From Tetrapyrgos nigripes (taxonomy: Eukaryota; Basidiomycota; Agaricomycetes; Agaricales; Campanellaceae), in NCBI GenBank assembly GCA_013368315.1, contig JAACJM010000027.1, positions 124,001 through 188,000 on the forward strand: a DNA stretch of 64,000 nt, given 5' to 3'. This document shows positions 1-11,500 of the stretch, piece after piece. Position numbers and translations under genes: made by a program. The notes beneath the pieces are model-generated. The model saw nothing but the letters and a program-made list of their open reading frames with translations, had not been told where the DNA came from and ran no database searches. Positions within the stretch are counted from its first letter, which is position 1. Every line of letters starts with the position of its first letter.

Positions 1-752
1 GAAAGGGTCAACCTGCGAAAAAAAAGCCACTTTGGAATTTTTGGACAGTATTATTGCCATACGTCCTACTTATGCACGCTAATACGACGATTCATTTCAG
101 TCTATTTTTCGCCGTTCGGATTTCAAACATCCTCAGAAGCCTCGGTTCCAGCGCTTTGATATCTTGTTGTAAGCTCTTCACGGCCTCAGCGACTCTTATG
201 CTGAAATGGGCCACCGGTTCGGTTACCTTTCACATTCCAATCCGGATTTCAAGGCACAGTCGGCAAAATCCACACCATGCCGGTCTCCTCACCAAACCAG
301 CGCTAGTCAACATATACTGAGATAAAAGTATTTCACAATCGAAACCCTATGTACACATAAAATCCGAAGTGTAGATAATGAGTGCGAGTTAGAACGAATG
401 TACTCGTACTGCAGATAAATATAATTTGTATGAAGTATAAAGGGAAACGACTGAGGTGTATGGTACGGTAGGAGCTGGCATATGTGAAGCGGATGTATCT
501 TAGTGAGTAAGGATTAGGAAACAAAAAGAAACAGATAATCTTAAATAGGAAATAGCCTCTATCTAGGGACTCGTATTCTCTAGCACGAAGTAAGTGATGT
601 TACAAGAACGTAAAGGTACAACAAAAGGAAATCAAAAGAGAGAGATAAAAAGCCAACAAGTACTCCTCAAGCCTTGTGTGTAGGAATCTGGCTAACAGTA
701 GCTCATTGCCAGTATTTCTGAACCAGGCCCATCTTCGTAAAACTCACCGTAC
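1..752. other. No gene recognised
   Basis: I see no exon with family-like residues on either strand. The stretch downstream of the carbonic anhydrase stop codon would carry its 3' untranslated region at its right edge. Confidence 0.4.
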
Positions 753-1770
753 CTAAAACGCAGAGAGCTGTTCCGCGGAAATTTGCAGCAAGTTGTCTTG
801 ATTGAGATTGTTCTGGGTGTACCTCCAGTTGAATTTCATGACAGCCTTGAGACTGTTGTATGAAGTAACGTCCATTGGGAACTGCTCATACAGCCAGCAG
901 GTCAACAGACTGATCTGGCTTCATCGAGAAGAAGAAAAAAGACGTACAGGATTCGCGAGGATCAAGAAAGTAATCCCTTCCTTGCAAGGAGGGGTCGTGA
1001 GCGATCCAGAATACTGGTAAATTGGTTGAGTCTGGAGGGCTAGGGCCAGGACTCCAAAGTTGAGGTAGCCAGTGAAACTTCGTGTCCCAGGTTCGCGGAT
1101 CGCAGGGAGGTTGATGATAGTTTGACGGACAAATTCAGTAGTTTTACCCTTCTCAGACAGTTGGAAGAGGATGCCCACTACAACAAATGAGCCGTCTATA
1201 TCCAAAATGACTGTAAGACTCTGGAGAGGTAAATAAAACTGTGACGCCAGCGACTCACCATCAGCTTGATGCACCATATGCATTTCCAAGGGGTAGTGCT
1301 CGTTGTTGATCCTGTGCTCTCCGGGCGTGTGGAAGTGATATTGAACGAGATTGTAGGTCTTTCCAACGTAAGTTGTCGTCCCGTTCAAGAACACCTCGAC
1401 CGTCGAACCAAGGTTCTCAATTTCAGCACCGAAAGTTGGGGGAATGTTGAGCAGAGGTTTCTCGGTTGCAAAGGCCATACTCCGGTTGAAATCAATGGGG
1501 GATTGATTGTGCCCAAGAGCGCAATCGTGGTACTCGGGTTTGAGGCCAGCCCAATTGATAGGACCTGGGTGATGATTGTTAATGCATCGAAGTAGACATG
1601 CAGGATATAATTTTGATATAATTATTACCTGTGGTACCACTGTAGGAGTAACTGGCCACGTGAACAGGACCATGTGCGTCACGACGATGTAAGCTAGTGC
1701 CATAGCTGCAGCTAGCGGAAGCGTGCATTGCGAGTGAGGCAAAGGCTGCGAGTGCGAAGAGAGAATGCAT
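753..1770 (-). CDS. Secreted alpha-class carbonic anhydrase
   Basis: Predicted to interconvert CO2 and bicarbonate outside the cell. Four exons (1770-1629, 1564-1259, 1210-948, 881-753) join in frame to 279 codons plus stop; every intron is GT-AG. The chosen start gives a signal peptide MHSLFALAAFASLAMHASA followed by a Cys-containing mature end. The alpha-CA signatures appear in order: GPINWAGL, NQSPID, the zinc-binding HFH in QYHFHTPGEH, the third histidine in LEMHMVH, and SGSLTTPPC near the C terminus. The two cysteines fit the usual disulfide. The length matches fungal secreted alpha-CAs. Starting at 1871 instead would skip the signal peptide and read through intron sequence. It looks intact and stands alone. 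Confidence 0.9.
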
Positions 1771-1831
1771 ATTTGTAAGAGAGGATTGGCGGGACTGATT
1801 GGAGTGACGTTTCTTTGCGCAACAAGCATGG

Positions 1832-1839
1832 CTTTTATA
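1832..1839 (-). promoter_or_regulatory. Probable TATA box of carbonic anhydrase gene
   Basis: TATAAAAG on the minus strand, about 62-70 nt upstream of the start codon at 1770. The position suits a core promoter with a short leader. This is inferred from sequence only. Confidence 0.5.
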
Positions 1840-2970
1840 GCTTTCTGAACTTGGAACGTAGATACTTTCAAGATACCCTTTGCATCGAAAAGCCACCGGG
1901 CACCAGGTTTTCAAGCTACCACTCAAGCTACCCTAGTTTGGGTAGCAGCGTAGCTTGATAGTAGCTTTATTGTGCACAAGGCTCTGGCAGGTTGCTGGTG
2001 GCCGCTTGTGGGCGCTTGCTCAAGCGAACTTAAAAACCGGAAAAAGCTTGCCAGCTCGCCAGTAACCTCAAAATTTTAGCAAGTCACCGCGCTTTGTACA
2101 GCAGTGAGCTGCCTCCCCTTCCTTCGGAAGATGAGTAAACACGGAAGAAACTTATCCGTAAATCAAATCCCAATTCTCGACGATAAGCTGATGCTTTGCC
2201 GAATGCCGAAGGTGTGAAGCTATAGGCTTTCGGGAATAGCAAGTACATAGCCACAACATTGTTATCACGCCATGTTTTTTTTGGATGAGTGATAAGATCC
2301 TCGGCAACCGACAAAGTCGGTTCTCTGGACCCCGCATACGGCGCAAGGGCTTTCATCTATGCTGTTCAATCTGCACAATAAATACACCCGTTGATATCAT
2401 ATACACAGCAGGGCAATTCTATTAAACCAGGTTTAACCCAGAGTCTGTGAAGTTGAGTTCCAAGATTTTTTACCCCAGTACAAAAGTGTTCCTCCGAGCG
2501 GGCGCAGACGGACACCCCACCAAGTTGTCGGTCCCAAAAATTTGGAGCGGGACTTCAAGGGCTTGGGTTATGTCATCCAGAACCGGAAGCCTTCTCCAGG
2601 CTATATCCGATCATTTCCGAGTCTCATTCCGATCTCCCCGATGTACCATGTAGCAGACGAAATATATTGCACGATAAAATAGACACAACTGCATACTCAT
2701 GAAGCCCCACACTAGAACGATGAAATGAAACCATCTTCCCGAACCACCCATTACACCGCCGCCAATAGAAAACGAGACACAGTGCATTGATGAGCGGACT
2801 GAAGAGAGAATAAGGTCAATATAAGAAAATAACAAGACGACGAGAACGACGCACTTTAGAGTATAGTGCACTCACCATACTGCGGGTTTCACTGTTGCTT
2901 GGAGGGCTTGCTGCCTTAGAAATGACCTTTGGCCTGTCGTGAGTGGAGGAGCCTGTCTCCAGTGAGAGTG
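1840..2970. other. No gene recognised
   Basis: Upstream DNA of the carbonic anhydrase gene. It holds an imperfect hairpin at about 1925-1957 (arms CAAGCTAC and GTAGCTTG). No exon chain could be built on either strand. Confidence 0.4.
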
Positions 2971-3105
2971 GTTGAGGAGTTGAAGTGTTGAAGGGGTTGA
3001 GGGCAGTTGAGGAGTTGAAGTAGATTGAGAAGTTGAAGTCTGTTGAAGAGTTGAAGGCAATTGAGAGGTTGAGGGCAGTTGCGGGTTTGAGTGTGGATGC
3101 AGGGA
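2971..3105. repeat. Degenerate TTGAAG/TTGAGG tandem array, left part
   Basis: Imperfect repeats built on GTTGAGGAGTTGAAG and GGCAGTTG. The array is interrupted by the LTR element at 3106-5577 and resumes at 5583 with the same words, so the element inserted into the array. Confidence 0.75.
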
Positions 3106-3330
3106 TGTAAGGGACCAGGCTAAGAGTCTCGAGAACCGTAGATGGACTCATATAGCAAGGTGCCTTAGGCCATGAATAAAGGCATAGAGAAAAGAGTTGA
3201 TAAGGCTAAAGAACTACTATGAAATATACAAGTATTTATAAGAATACTAAAAGGAGTAGTAGTAGTCTAACATATGATAAAAGGTCTAAGGAGCGTAGGA
3301 GCTAGGAGGATTGGGGAGCTACCCATGACA
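3106..3330 (-). repeat. LTR (3' LTR in element orientation)
   Basis: 225 bp, TG...CA bounded, no mismatch found against the copy at 5353-5577. AGGGA precedes it. Confidence 0.9.
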
Positions 3331-5352
3331 TTATCCCCCTTCTAAGCTAAAGAAAAAAATTTGTAGCTATGAAGTGTGATAAAAGGGAAAAGTGGCATAG
3401 ATGGCATAGATATGAGCATAAGTAAGACATACTTGGACGAAGTAGTAGTGTTAAGAAAGTGGAAAGTGTTGATGACGCAAAGTAAGAAGTAAGTAGGAAG
3501 TTAAATCAAGAATGGTAATGGCATAGGCATGATTAGAGGAAAGTAGTAAAGGTAGATTGAGTACAACACAGCAGGGAGGTAGAATAACTGCGATGAAGGC
3601 GAATGAAGAAAAGGAAATGGAAAGCGTTGATGACGCAAATGGATTGAACAAGTAAATCAAAAATGGTAATGATGAAAATAGACCGAAGCCTAAAGTAAGT
3701 CAAGAATGGTAATGACAAGAGTAGACCGAAGCCTAGTCTGACATGGAGTGATATGTCAGGAAGTTGCAAGCGTAGACCGAAGCCTAGGATGCATTGACAA
3801 TAAGCAAACGCAAAGAAAAGCGCACGCAGAGTAAATGATCCGCAGACCACAAATATGGATCAACATGGAGAGTAATGAGTAGAAGACAGGCCAAAAGATG
3901 GGAAATCTGTCAAGCAAAGATGCATACAAACATGCAAATAAGGAGAATGAACAAACGCGCATGCGAGGGTGCAGTGTTGAAGGATGAATGTAAGAGATGA
4001 AAGTAAATCACAGCGATGGAAGTGTAGATGCGGCAAATGTTAAACAGGTATGTAGGTAAATGCGAAGGAGTAAGTTGCAAAAAGTAGAATGTAGGAGTAA
4101 AGGTGAGGGTAGGAGGTGAAGGTATGGATATCACGCACGGTTCTCGTATCCTTGAACCTATGCATTCATCCTGGATAATAGTACTCACGAGATTAAACCT
4201 CAAAGACTCGTATTCCTCATTCTCTAAGGGCCATTCGTCATACTCGTCAGAGATATTAATCTCGAAGGACGTGTATTCATCGTTTCCTAATGCTCACTCC
4301 TCATACTTGTCCTATAGTCTTATTATCTTCCCTTTTTCACGAATCAAATTCACGACGGTTTAAGAGTGGATTTGATGAAGTGTCAAGACTGGAGTTTTGC
4401 GAATGAAGAGCTGAGATCATGAGTGAGGGAGGGTGGGAGTGACAGCGAGAGGGTGGGAATGAATGACAATTGAAGTTGGCAACGAGAAAGAGTCGATGGT
4501 GATGATGAGTAAGAGCCGATAATGGTGAGAGCTGAAGTTCCAAGAAGGATAGAAGAGTTGGCGATGATGCAACACGCTTCACATACCTCAAAGGCGAGAG
4601 GGTTACGTGTCGAACATCAAAAAGGAAGCCGAACAAGGAAAAGGTGATGAAGAGTTGAACGGAGATAGGGGTTAAGTGTATGACAGGGCCAGGAAGTTGG
4701 AAAATCTGTTGTGGAAGGAGATGGATGAAGGAAGGATTCGAAGATTTTTGGATTGCTGGCGGCGATCGAAGCGATGGAAAGTCAAATATCGATTATTAGA
4801 GTGAAGAAACGGCATGTTGACAGTGCGAGAACACAAAAACGCTAAATTCAAATCAAATCGGCGAAGAACTCGGAATCATTAGAGAGGGTAGTGAGAGACC
4901 GGTAAATGATGAAAAAGCGAAGCAGAAGAGTTGGATAGGGGTAATTGACATGGCCAGAGACTGGGGAGTATGCCGAGTGATGAGAGAATTAGAGAAGGGC
5001 AAGGAAAGTGTTGGGAAGGTGAATAAAAGTCGGAGAAACTTTATGAATGACAGGCGGCAACTGTTATGAGCGTCGAGAGGGTAGAGGGTCGAGATGGTGA
5101 TAGTGACGAAAGAAAGGAATAACGACGAGCGCCAATGGTCCGAAAGGGGTAAGTCCGAATGTGCGTATCAATCGGTGAAGTGTTCCGAGGAGTGAAAGAA
5201 GAAGGAAGCGCTAGAGATGAATGAAGGAGTGACAGCACATAGAAGAACACACAGGGAGCAGGAGAGTGTCCAGATGTTTTACAGCCAGAGGACAAAGGCT
5301 GAGGGAGCACAGAAGGAAATAGTGCACCAGGCAGTTTGTAGCCTTATCAAAC

Positions 5353-5577
5353 TGTAAGGGACCAGGCTAAGAGTCTCGAGAACCGTAGATGGACTCATAT
5401 AGCAAGGTGCCTTAGGCCATGAATAAAGGCATAGAGAAAAGAGTTGATAAGGCTAAAGAACTACTATGAAATATACAAGTATTTATAAGAATACTAAAAG
5501 GAGTAGTAGTAGTCTAACATATGATAAAAGGTCTAAGGAGCGTAGGAGCTAGGAGGATTGGGGAGCTACCCATGACA
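5353..5577 (-). repeat. LTR (5' LTR in element orientation)
   Basis: 225 bp copy of 3106-3330, followed directly by the AGGGA duplication at 5578-5582. Its inner edge overlaps a hairpin CAGTTTG/CAAACTG (5332-5354). Confidence 0.9.
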
Positions 5578-5582
5578 AGGGA

Positions 5583-6030
5583 CAAAAACAGTGACAGTGA
5601 AGTTGAAGCCAGTTGCAGGGTTGAGGACAGTTGCAGGCTTTGAGAAAGGTTGTGAGTATTGAGGTAATTGAGGTAATTGCGCGCTCAGACAGTTGAGCAA
5701 ATGTGAGCGTTTAAAAGGAGGAGGTCACCGTTGAGTCAAAGTTCAGTCAATGAAAACTTCAACAAGTGTGACATGTCATGTGACTGAGGCCCAGATGGAG
5801 GCAAAAGTCCACGTCCTCGATCATCCTCACTGCACAACTTCCAACACGTTATCACTGCTCAACAATGAGCACTTCTCTCTATTGAATACGAACGTCTATC
5901 TCTCCATGGATAAAAACACGACTTCCCATGCAAAATCGTGCTTCCGACACTCTCAAATTTGCTTGCAAGGCCGTTATGACCCAAGTTCTGAAGGGTGAGT
6001 ACAATGCCTTTGGATTATCGAAGGTATACG
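5583..6030. other. Tandem array remainder, then no gene
   Basis: About 5583-5670 continues the TTGAAG/GGTTGAGGACAGTTG array interrupted by the LTR element. No convincing coding sequence follows. Confidence 0.45.
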
Positions 6031-6332
6031 CTATTTATGCGATGTCATTTGGACGTTATTATGATTCAATAGCCCAAAAAGTGAAGAGCCAGGTGCCCTC
6101 ACCATGCCTGGCTGCCCACTTGATCCAACTTGGCCACTCTGACCCTGTAAATCAACTGCGTTTTGTGGGGCATAAACAAACGAGGGTCCTGACGAAGTCT
6201 GAAGGTTCTGGAGTGGAGGAAGAGAAGTGGGCTGGGGGCTCTTGAAACCAGCTTCGTCAAATTTGACAAGACTGTCGAGATAACTGTTCAAATCAATGTA
6301 AGTCTTTATGCCTTCTCCTAAAATCTGTCCAC

Positions 6333-7744
6333 TCATGTTTTCCAGTTTGCATCTGTGATCTTTTTTCCAAATACCTTCTTCTTCTCAGCGTACTCCTGGT
6401 CCACAAGACTCCAAAAGTCCTTCCCCTTTGCCACTTGTCCTCCTGTCTTTTCCGGTATCTTTCTTCGCTTTGCTGGGGGTGCAGTCGACTCACCTTCTGT
6501 CGGTTCAGGTGAGGTGGAGGTGCCCTCGTTGTCGTCCGTATTGCCCTTGTCCTTGACACTCTCTTGCTTCCAGACAATCGCTGGGTTATCCCAAATGAAT
6601 CAGCGCTGCATTCTTTGTCAAACATCGGCGAGAGGAGGCTAGAATAAGGTACGTACCAGTAATCCATTACGGAGCAAGAGTGTATGAGTATTAAACTTTT
6701 CACTGCCCGCCCTGCAATAGATTTTGTTCATGGCATGCGTGAAGTCTGTCAGTGATACCATGTTGTCGACACTGTCGCAAATCTATGAGCATGATGTAAG
6801 TTCTTGTTTTTACAAGGTTTGGCTCTTACACTCACATGTTGTCTGAACCCATTGCGAACGCTGGAACAGATCTTTGTTATTTCCTTTTCCAGTACCTTCT
6901 CTCTTGCTGGATCACCAAAAGCATTCTCAAAATGCATGGATTTCATGTGCTCAGAAATGTAATCCTGCCAGGTGAGTATGCATATGTATTTCTTTATTCG
7001 TTGCCCTAAACTTACAAAGACGTCTCTGTCCATATCGCGGTAGCATGTTCACATGGGGTTGTAGATAAGCTCCTGGGCAATGAGATGGACCGATTTCTTG
7101 TGTGGCCAAACAAAAACAAAAGGTCAGTATGTTAAGCTGGAAAGTGTGGTGTAGCACTCACTGACTGATCTCCACTCAGGGCAAATGTCTTGACAAGCTG
7201 GATTTTCAGGTCAGCCAGCATTTCGCGCAAGGATCCTGCATTTTCATCTCCTTCAAACCGCCTGTTAAAGAGGTGGAAGTCCAGTGCGAGATGATAGAGC
7301 CTCATGAGGACGTCTGCTTGGGTCAGGCCAACACCAATGGTGCTGAACTATTAAAGGTGAGTTTTTATTAGTATGTCTACCTTTTCATCAGTCTGAAACA
7401 TACCTGAACAAAGTTCTGAATTATTGACTGTTGCCAATCTGGTAACTCAAAGTCTTTTGCAACGGTATCCACTATCAGTGGTGTCACCGTCTGCAAAGAC
7501 ACGCTTCCAGACTGGTGCTGTGTACCATCTCCAAACGACATATCTCTGGACTCCGAAGGGCTGGCAAAGGGGTCATGCTGGGGTAGCGATAGGCATTGGC
7601 TGGAAGATGAAGTAGTTGGAGAGAGGGACTGTGGAATGAGAAAGATGTCTGGGAGTTGAGATCAAACGAGTCAGAGAGGGGATCAAGGGAGTTAGGAAGG
7701 ATGGGAGTATGATGCTCAATATGTCCTGATGTTATCTGGTCCAT
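6333..7744 (-). pseudogene. Transposon-associated hypothetical protein, multi-exon
   Basis: Several short exons on the minus strand have clear coding character and GT-AG borders. The segment 7350-7160 reads FSTIGVGLTQADVLMRLYHL and continues to LALSGDQ-like helical sequence ending at a GTGAGT donor. The segment 6970-6830 reads SEHMKSMHFENAFGDPAREK. The segment 6790-6660 begins ICDSVDNMVSLTDFTHAMNK. The last exon (about 6600-6336) is Ser/Pro/Lys-rich and then reads KGKDFWSLVDQEY and FGKKITDANWK, ending at a TGA (6333-6335). The start is taken at 7744. I recall similar proteins beside agaricomycete DNA transposases but cannot name a domain. Frame breaks near 6610 and the early TGA suggest decay. 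Confidence 0.5.
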
Positions 7745-8566
7745 GGTGAGTGGTGGTATCTGGTGAGTCTTCTGGGTTTTTTATGGGTGCGTGTTGGCTT
7801 GGATTGTTTGTCCTGACGCATCGATTTTTTCAACAAGCTTTAGCACAGCCCTCCCAATGGGTTATAAAAGCGGCGCATCTCACAACCTGCACCTCAGATA
7901 TCCCAACGTGCATAGCGCCAATGGCTCCCTCAAACACAGTACTCGTTGCATGCACAGTTCGTGCTGGAATATGGTAAGACTTGCACTGCATCAGTCTTTA
8001 ACCACCAGCTGATCCTTTTTTCATGTTGCACCAGTTGTTCCAAAAAACATCAGTTCACTGTTGCTGCAAGACCAGATTCCAAGTTTGGTGTGCACATTGA
8101 CCTGACGTCTGACTATTTTCCCCGCATCGAAATCTCACAACATCACCCCTTGTGTTGCTCTCATGGACATACGGCTCATAGACATACTGCGACAAATTCG
8201 TCACCAGAGTGTATTCCTCAGGTCATCACACTGCAGGTTGATGAGAGGTTACTCCACAATGACGAGGAAGACACCAATGGACAGCCAGGGTATGAGGTTC
8301 AGACCAAGCACAAAAGAGACACTCAGACATAATAACTCTGTATAACGGTCAGTCTTTTTTTTTTTTTTTTTGCTTTCATGGCCGTACTAATGACAGCCCT
8401 CAGTCGTCAACTCATGTGTGGATCTTCGATTGAAGGGAAGGTACAGGGCATATCAGGCAGGCTTTAGTACATTCCAGGCTTTGAGTTGTATCAAATAATC
8501 AATTATCATTATATCACTCATTTAAGACATTGGGAGAGCAAATTGTGAAATTTCAAGTACTACTAA
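7745..8566. other. Spacer between two transposon genes
   Basis: No exon recognised. A run of about 18 T lies near 8355. Both neighbours run leftward, so this should hold the promoter of the left gene and the 3' end of the right one. Confidence 0.4.
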
Positions 8567-11500
8567 TTACAAACGACGATGTGAATGCATTAGATGTGTA
8601 TGACTAGTAGAAGGAAAGATATGAGGATCAGAGTAACCTGGATGTGGTGCATGGTTCAATGGCACACTGTTGTCATTTTCATGAAATGGCATGGTCCACA
8701 ATGATGGTGAATGCATGATAGGTTGTAACGTGGCCGTGTAAGTTGGTACAAACTGTGGTAATGATGTGGAGGGATTTTGGAAAAGGATTTGCTGGTGGTG
8801 AAGACCTGGACTCGTAGCCACTAATCGGGAGTCATGCGAGATGGGAGCTGGATGAGACAATTGTGCAGTATGTGGAAGAGAAGAGTCTCCAGTGAAAGGA
8901 GGGTTACGAGCAAGAGAATGGTGCCTGGAGCTGTAAGGTGGTGGATGTGGGATAGAAGGAGAGAAGGTCTGTGGCGACAGGCTTTGCCCCGCTTGAGATG
9001 TACCCGTATTGTTCAGAGCTATATTGTTGTTCTGCGGTGTGCTTTGTGGGGCAGTCTTGTTGGCCTTCTGAGGCTGGCATTCTCGCACACAGCTTTGCTG
9101 AATGATATGTGTGGGATTGGGTAGAGCTCTCGGTGGTAGGCGAAATCGTTGAACATATCTGGCGTCTCACATTTGCGCTGTGTTTAGCACATAGTCCTCC
9201 TTAATGCCAGCATGCTCTACCTCTCCCTTTCGGTGCTCTGTGATCTCCCTTTCCTGCCTGATTGAGCGAGTTCGCTGGACCTGACATTTGTTCCGAATGC
9301 AATCATGCTGGATGTTGACTGTGCAAAGTATATCCTATATAAATGTCAAACCGCGTGTCATGAAAAAGATCTGAAGATGGCATACCGTGAATGTAAGAGC
9401 AGCATATTCTGCACTCGGTGTCAGATGAGGCATTCCATGTTCAGACTCCTCGCCAACATCTGCCAGTCTAACTAGCATAATTGGCTGCAGGTCACCAAAC
9501 GCAAAGGACGAGGAGCGAGAAAGTTGCAATATTTCTTCAGTCAGGGCAATCGCCACACTGCCGGCTCTCCTGATGGCAACAAAGACACCAGCAGCACATT
9601 TGTCAACATTTCCGAGGATGATTGAGGTGGCTTGATGAAATTCTGCTCAAGCAATTTGAATGGGGGTTAGGAGGTTGCTGTTGGAGAACTTTTCCCCAGT
9701 ACGCGTTGCCATGAAATGCAAAGGTTTAGATCCTTTGGCAAGTTGACATTCTCCTGTAGATTATCAACAGTCAATCCTTATGACGAGATGATAGATAAAC
9801 CTGACTTACCTGATGGCCGACTTCTAGCTTTTGGGGATAAACCAAGATATTGTCCGACAGTTGTCTCTGAGGAATGTCCCAGGAGTAATGGACTATGACC
9901 AATGGTTGTCCAGTGTTCCCGAATGCAAGCTTCATGTGTGTGGAAGTAGTGTTGTACAGCTGTGAGCCGTTGCGCTTGTGGAAGAGCTGGGTTTTCGAAT
10001 GACTCCACGCGAGTCTTGGACATAGTAATGTCGAAATTGAGATGACTTCGCAGAAGGAATAAGCCACCACTGAGAAAATGACGAATGCGGTTTCCTTGAG
10101 CAAATGCCCAAGCGATATCGTGAGATGGTGACTGTCGGTTGGAGTGGACACTCTTCTCTCGTATGACAGCATTGAAAGACTCAAACGTCTCAGTAGCAAA
10201 TAACATGGCAGGCCCAAAGCGACGGATGTGGTCTGGTAAATGGATAAGAATATGAAATTTTGGTTTGTTGAACCATTGGACCGTCCAACGGGCAGCGCAA
10301 AGTAAGAAGTTGTCAATTTCTCTATGCAAAGTTTGCTTAGAAGAAGTTAGGCTTCGGAAAGGTTACAGCAAGTGGAAACTCACAAGATACATCTCACGTA
10401 CATCAATCTCGGGCTGCCAAATCAATGGGACAAGTTTTGACAATGCTACCCATGTCTGATAGCAAGGATCCGACACAAAATCCTTGAGCACGAATGGAGC
10501 GACTTGGCTGATTTTGCAGAAGTCTGATCCAGTGAGTGATCCAGCGTAGTTGACAAGTGTCTCGCCATTGAGTTTGTCTATCCCAAGTCTGGCAATGTCA
10601 AGAGACGAGAGCTGAGCAATCAGCTCAGCTTTCTTGTCGTTGTTTTTGCCGATTTGATTTTGAACAACGTCACGCCAGAGATACTTGAGGAACCCGAGCA
10701 GAACAACATGCAAAACTTCAACAGGGGTATCACAATGGGGGTCGAGACCTAAGGCAAAGTTTAAAATCTTTCTCTCGATAATCATTTCGGAGTACGGACC
10801 TTTAATGCGCCAGACTGGACTCATAGGATTCTCAGGGAATGTTCAATGTTCCGAGGGTAGTGTTGAGGGCCGTCTGTCTCGATGCTCCGTAGCGCCCTTT
10901 ATACAAATTGACTAGCTTGTCAACAAAAAAAGTTTGATATGTATCTTTGATTCCGGTCTCTGTGCGCATCTTCTTAACCGCTGTTGCAGTACCAACTGAC
11001 TTGGCCATGGAGAACTGGGACTTCAATGCCTGGATGGTTTCAGTCTTCGTCCTATTGGTTCCAGGCTGCAAAATAAATTGTTTTAAACTTCATAATTCCA
11101 ACAATTAACAAAGGAATACACACCTTGATGAAATTTGTGACTCGGTCTACCATTGACTTCAAGCTCTCTGCGACCTTCTTTCGTTTCTTCTTTCCAGCCT
11201 TCCCTCCAGTCTTGCTGTTTCCGCTGGCCGCTGTCCCGACTGACCCTGCATCTGACTCTATACCATCTATATCATCATCACTGTCATCCTCTTCATGTAC
11301 AGACCCCAGCGTCGTCGAATCTACTCCACCATCTGGCGCTTTGGAGTCTGCTGCATCCTTTCCTTTTACCCAGCAGTGCTGACAAAAGAATTTGCCCCTG
11401 AGTCCTATATGACACGCGAACTCGCTTTGCATGGGATTGTCACCAAGAAGTGCCAAGACCGACAGTAAATGTAGGACAGGCTCATCGGTCTCAGAGTCCC

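Larger units (their letters stand above)
3106..5577 (-). mobile_element. Non-coding LTR retrotransposon, 2,472 bp
   Basis: Two 225-bp direct repeats (3106-3330 and 5353-5577), in which I found no mismatch, flank a 2,022-bp interior. The repeats begin TG and end CA. The 5-bp target duplication AGGGA sits at 3101-3105 and 5578-5582. On the minus strand a purine tract GAAGGGGGA (3334-3342) lies just inside the left LTR, which sets the orientation as minus. The interior is purine-rich on the plus strand and encodes no gag, protease, RT or integrase residues that I can see, so movement would need proteins from another element. It is longer than typical TRIMs and shorter than typical LARDs. Confidence 0.9.

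Noticed and set aside
1266..1595. Plus-strand frame opposite the carbonic anhydrase
   Set aside because: Antisense shadow of confirmed alpha-CA exons.
3333..5310. Several short frames inside the non-coding LTR element
   Set aside because: Low-complexity translations of purine/pyrimidine-biased DNA. No retroelement motif is present.
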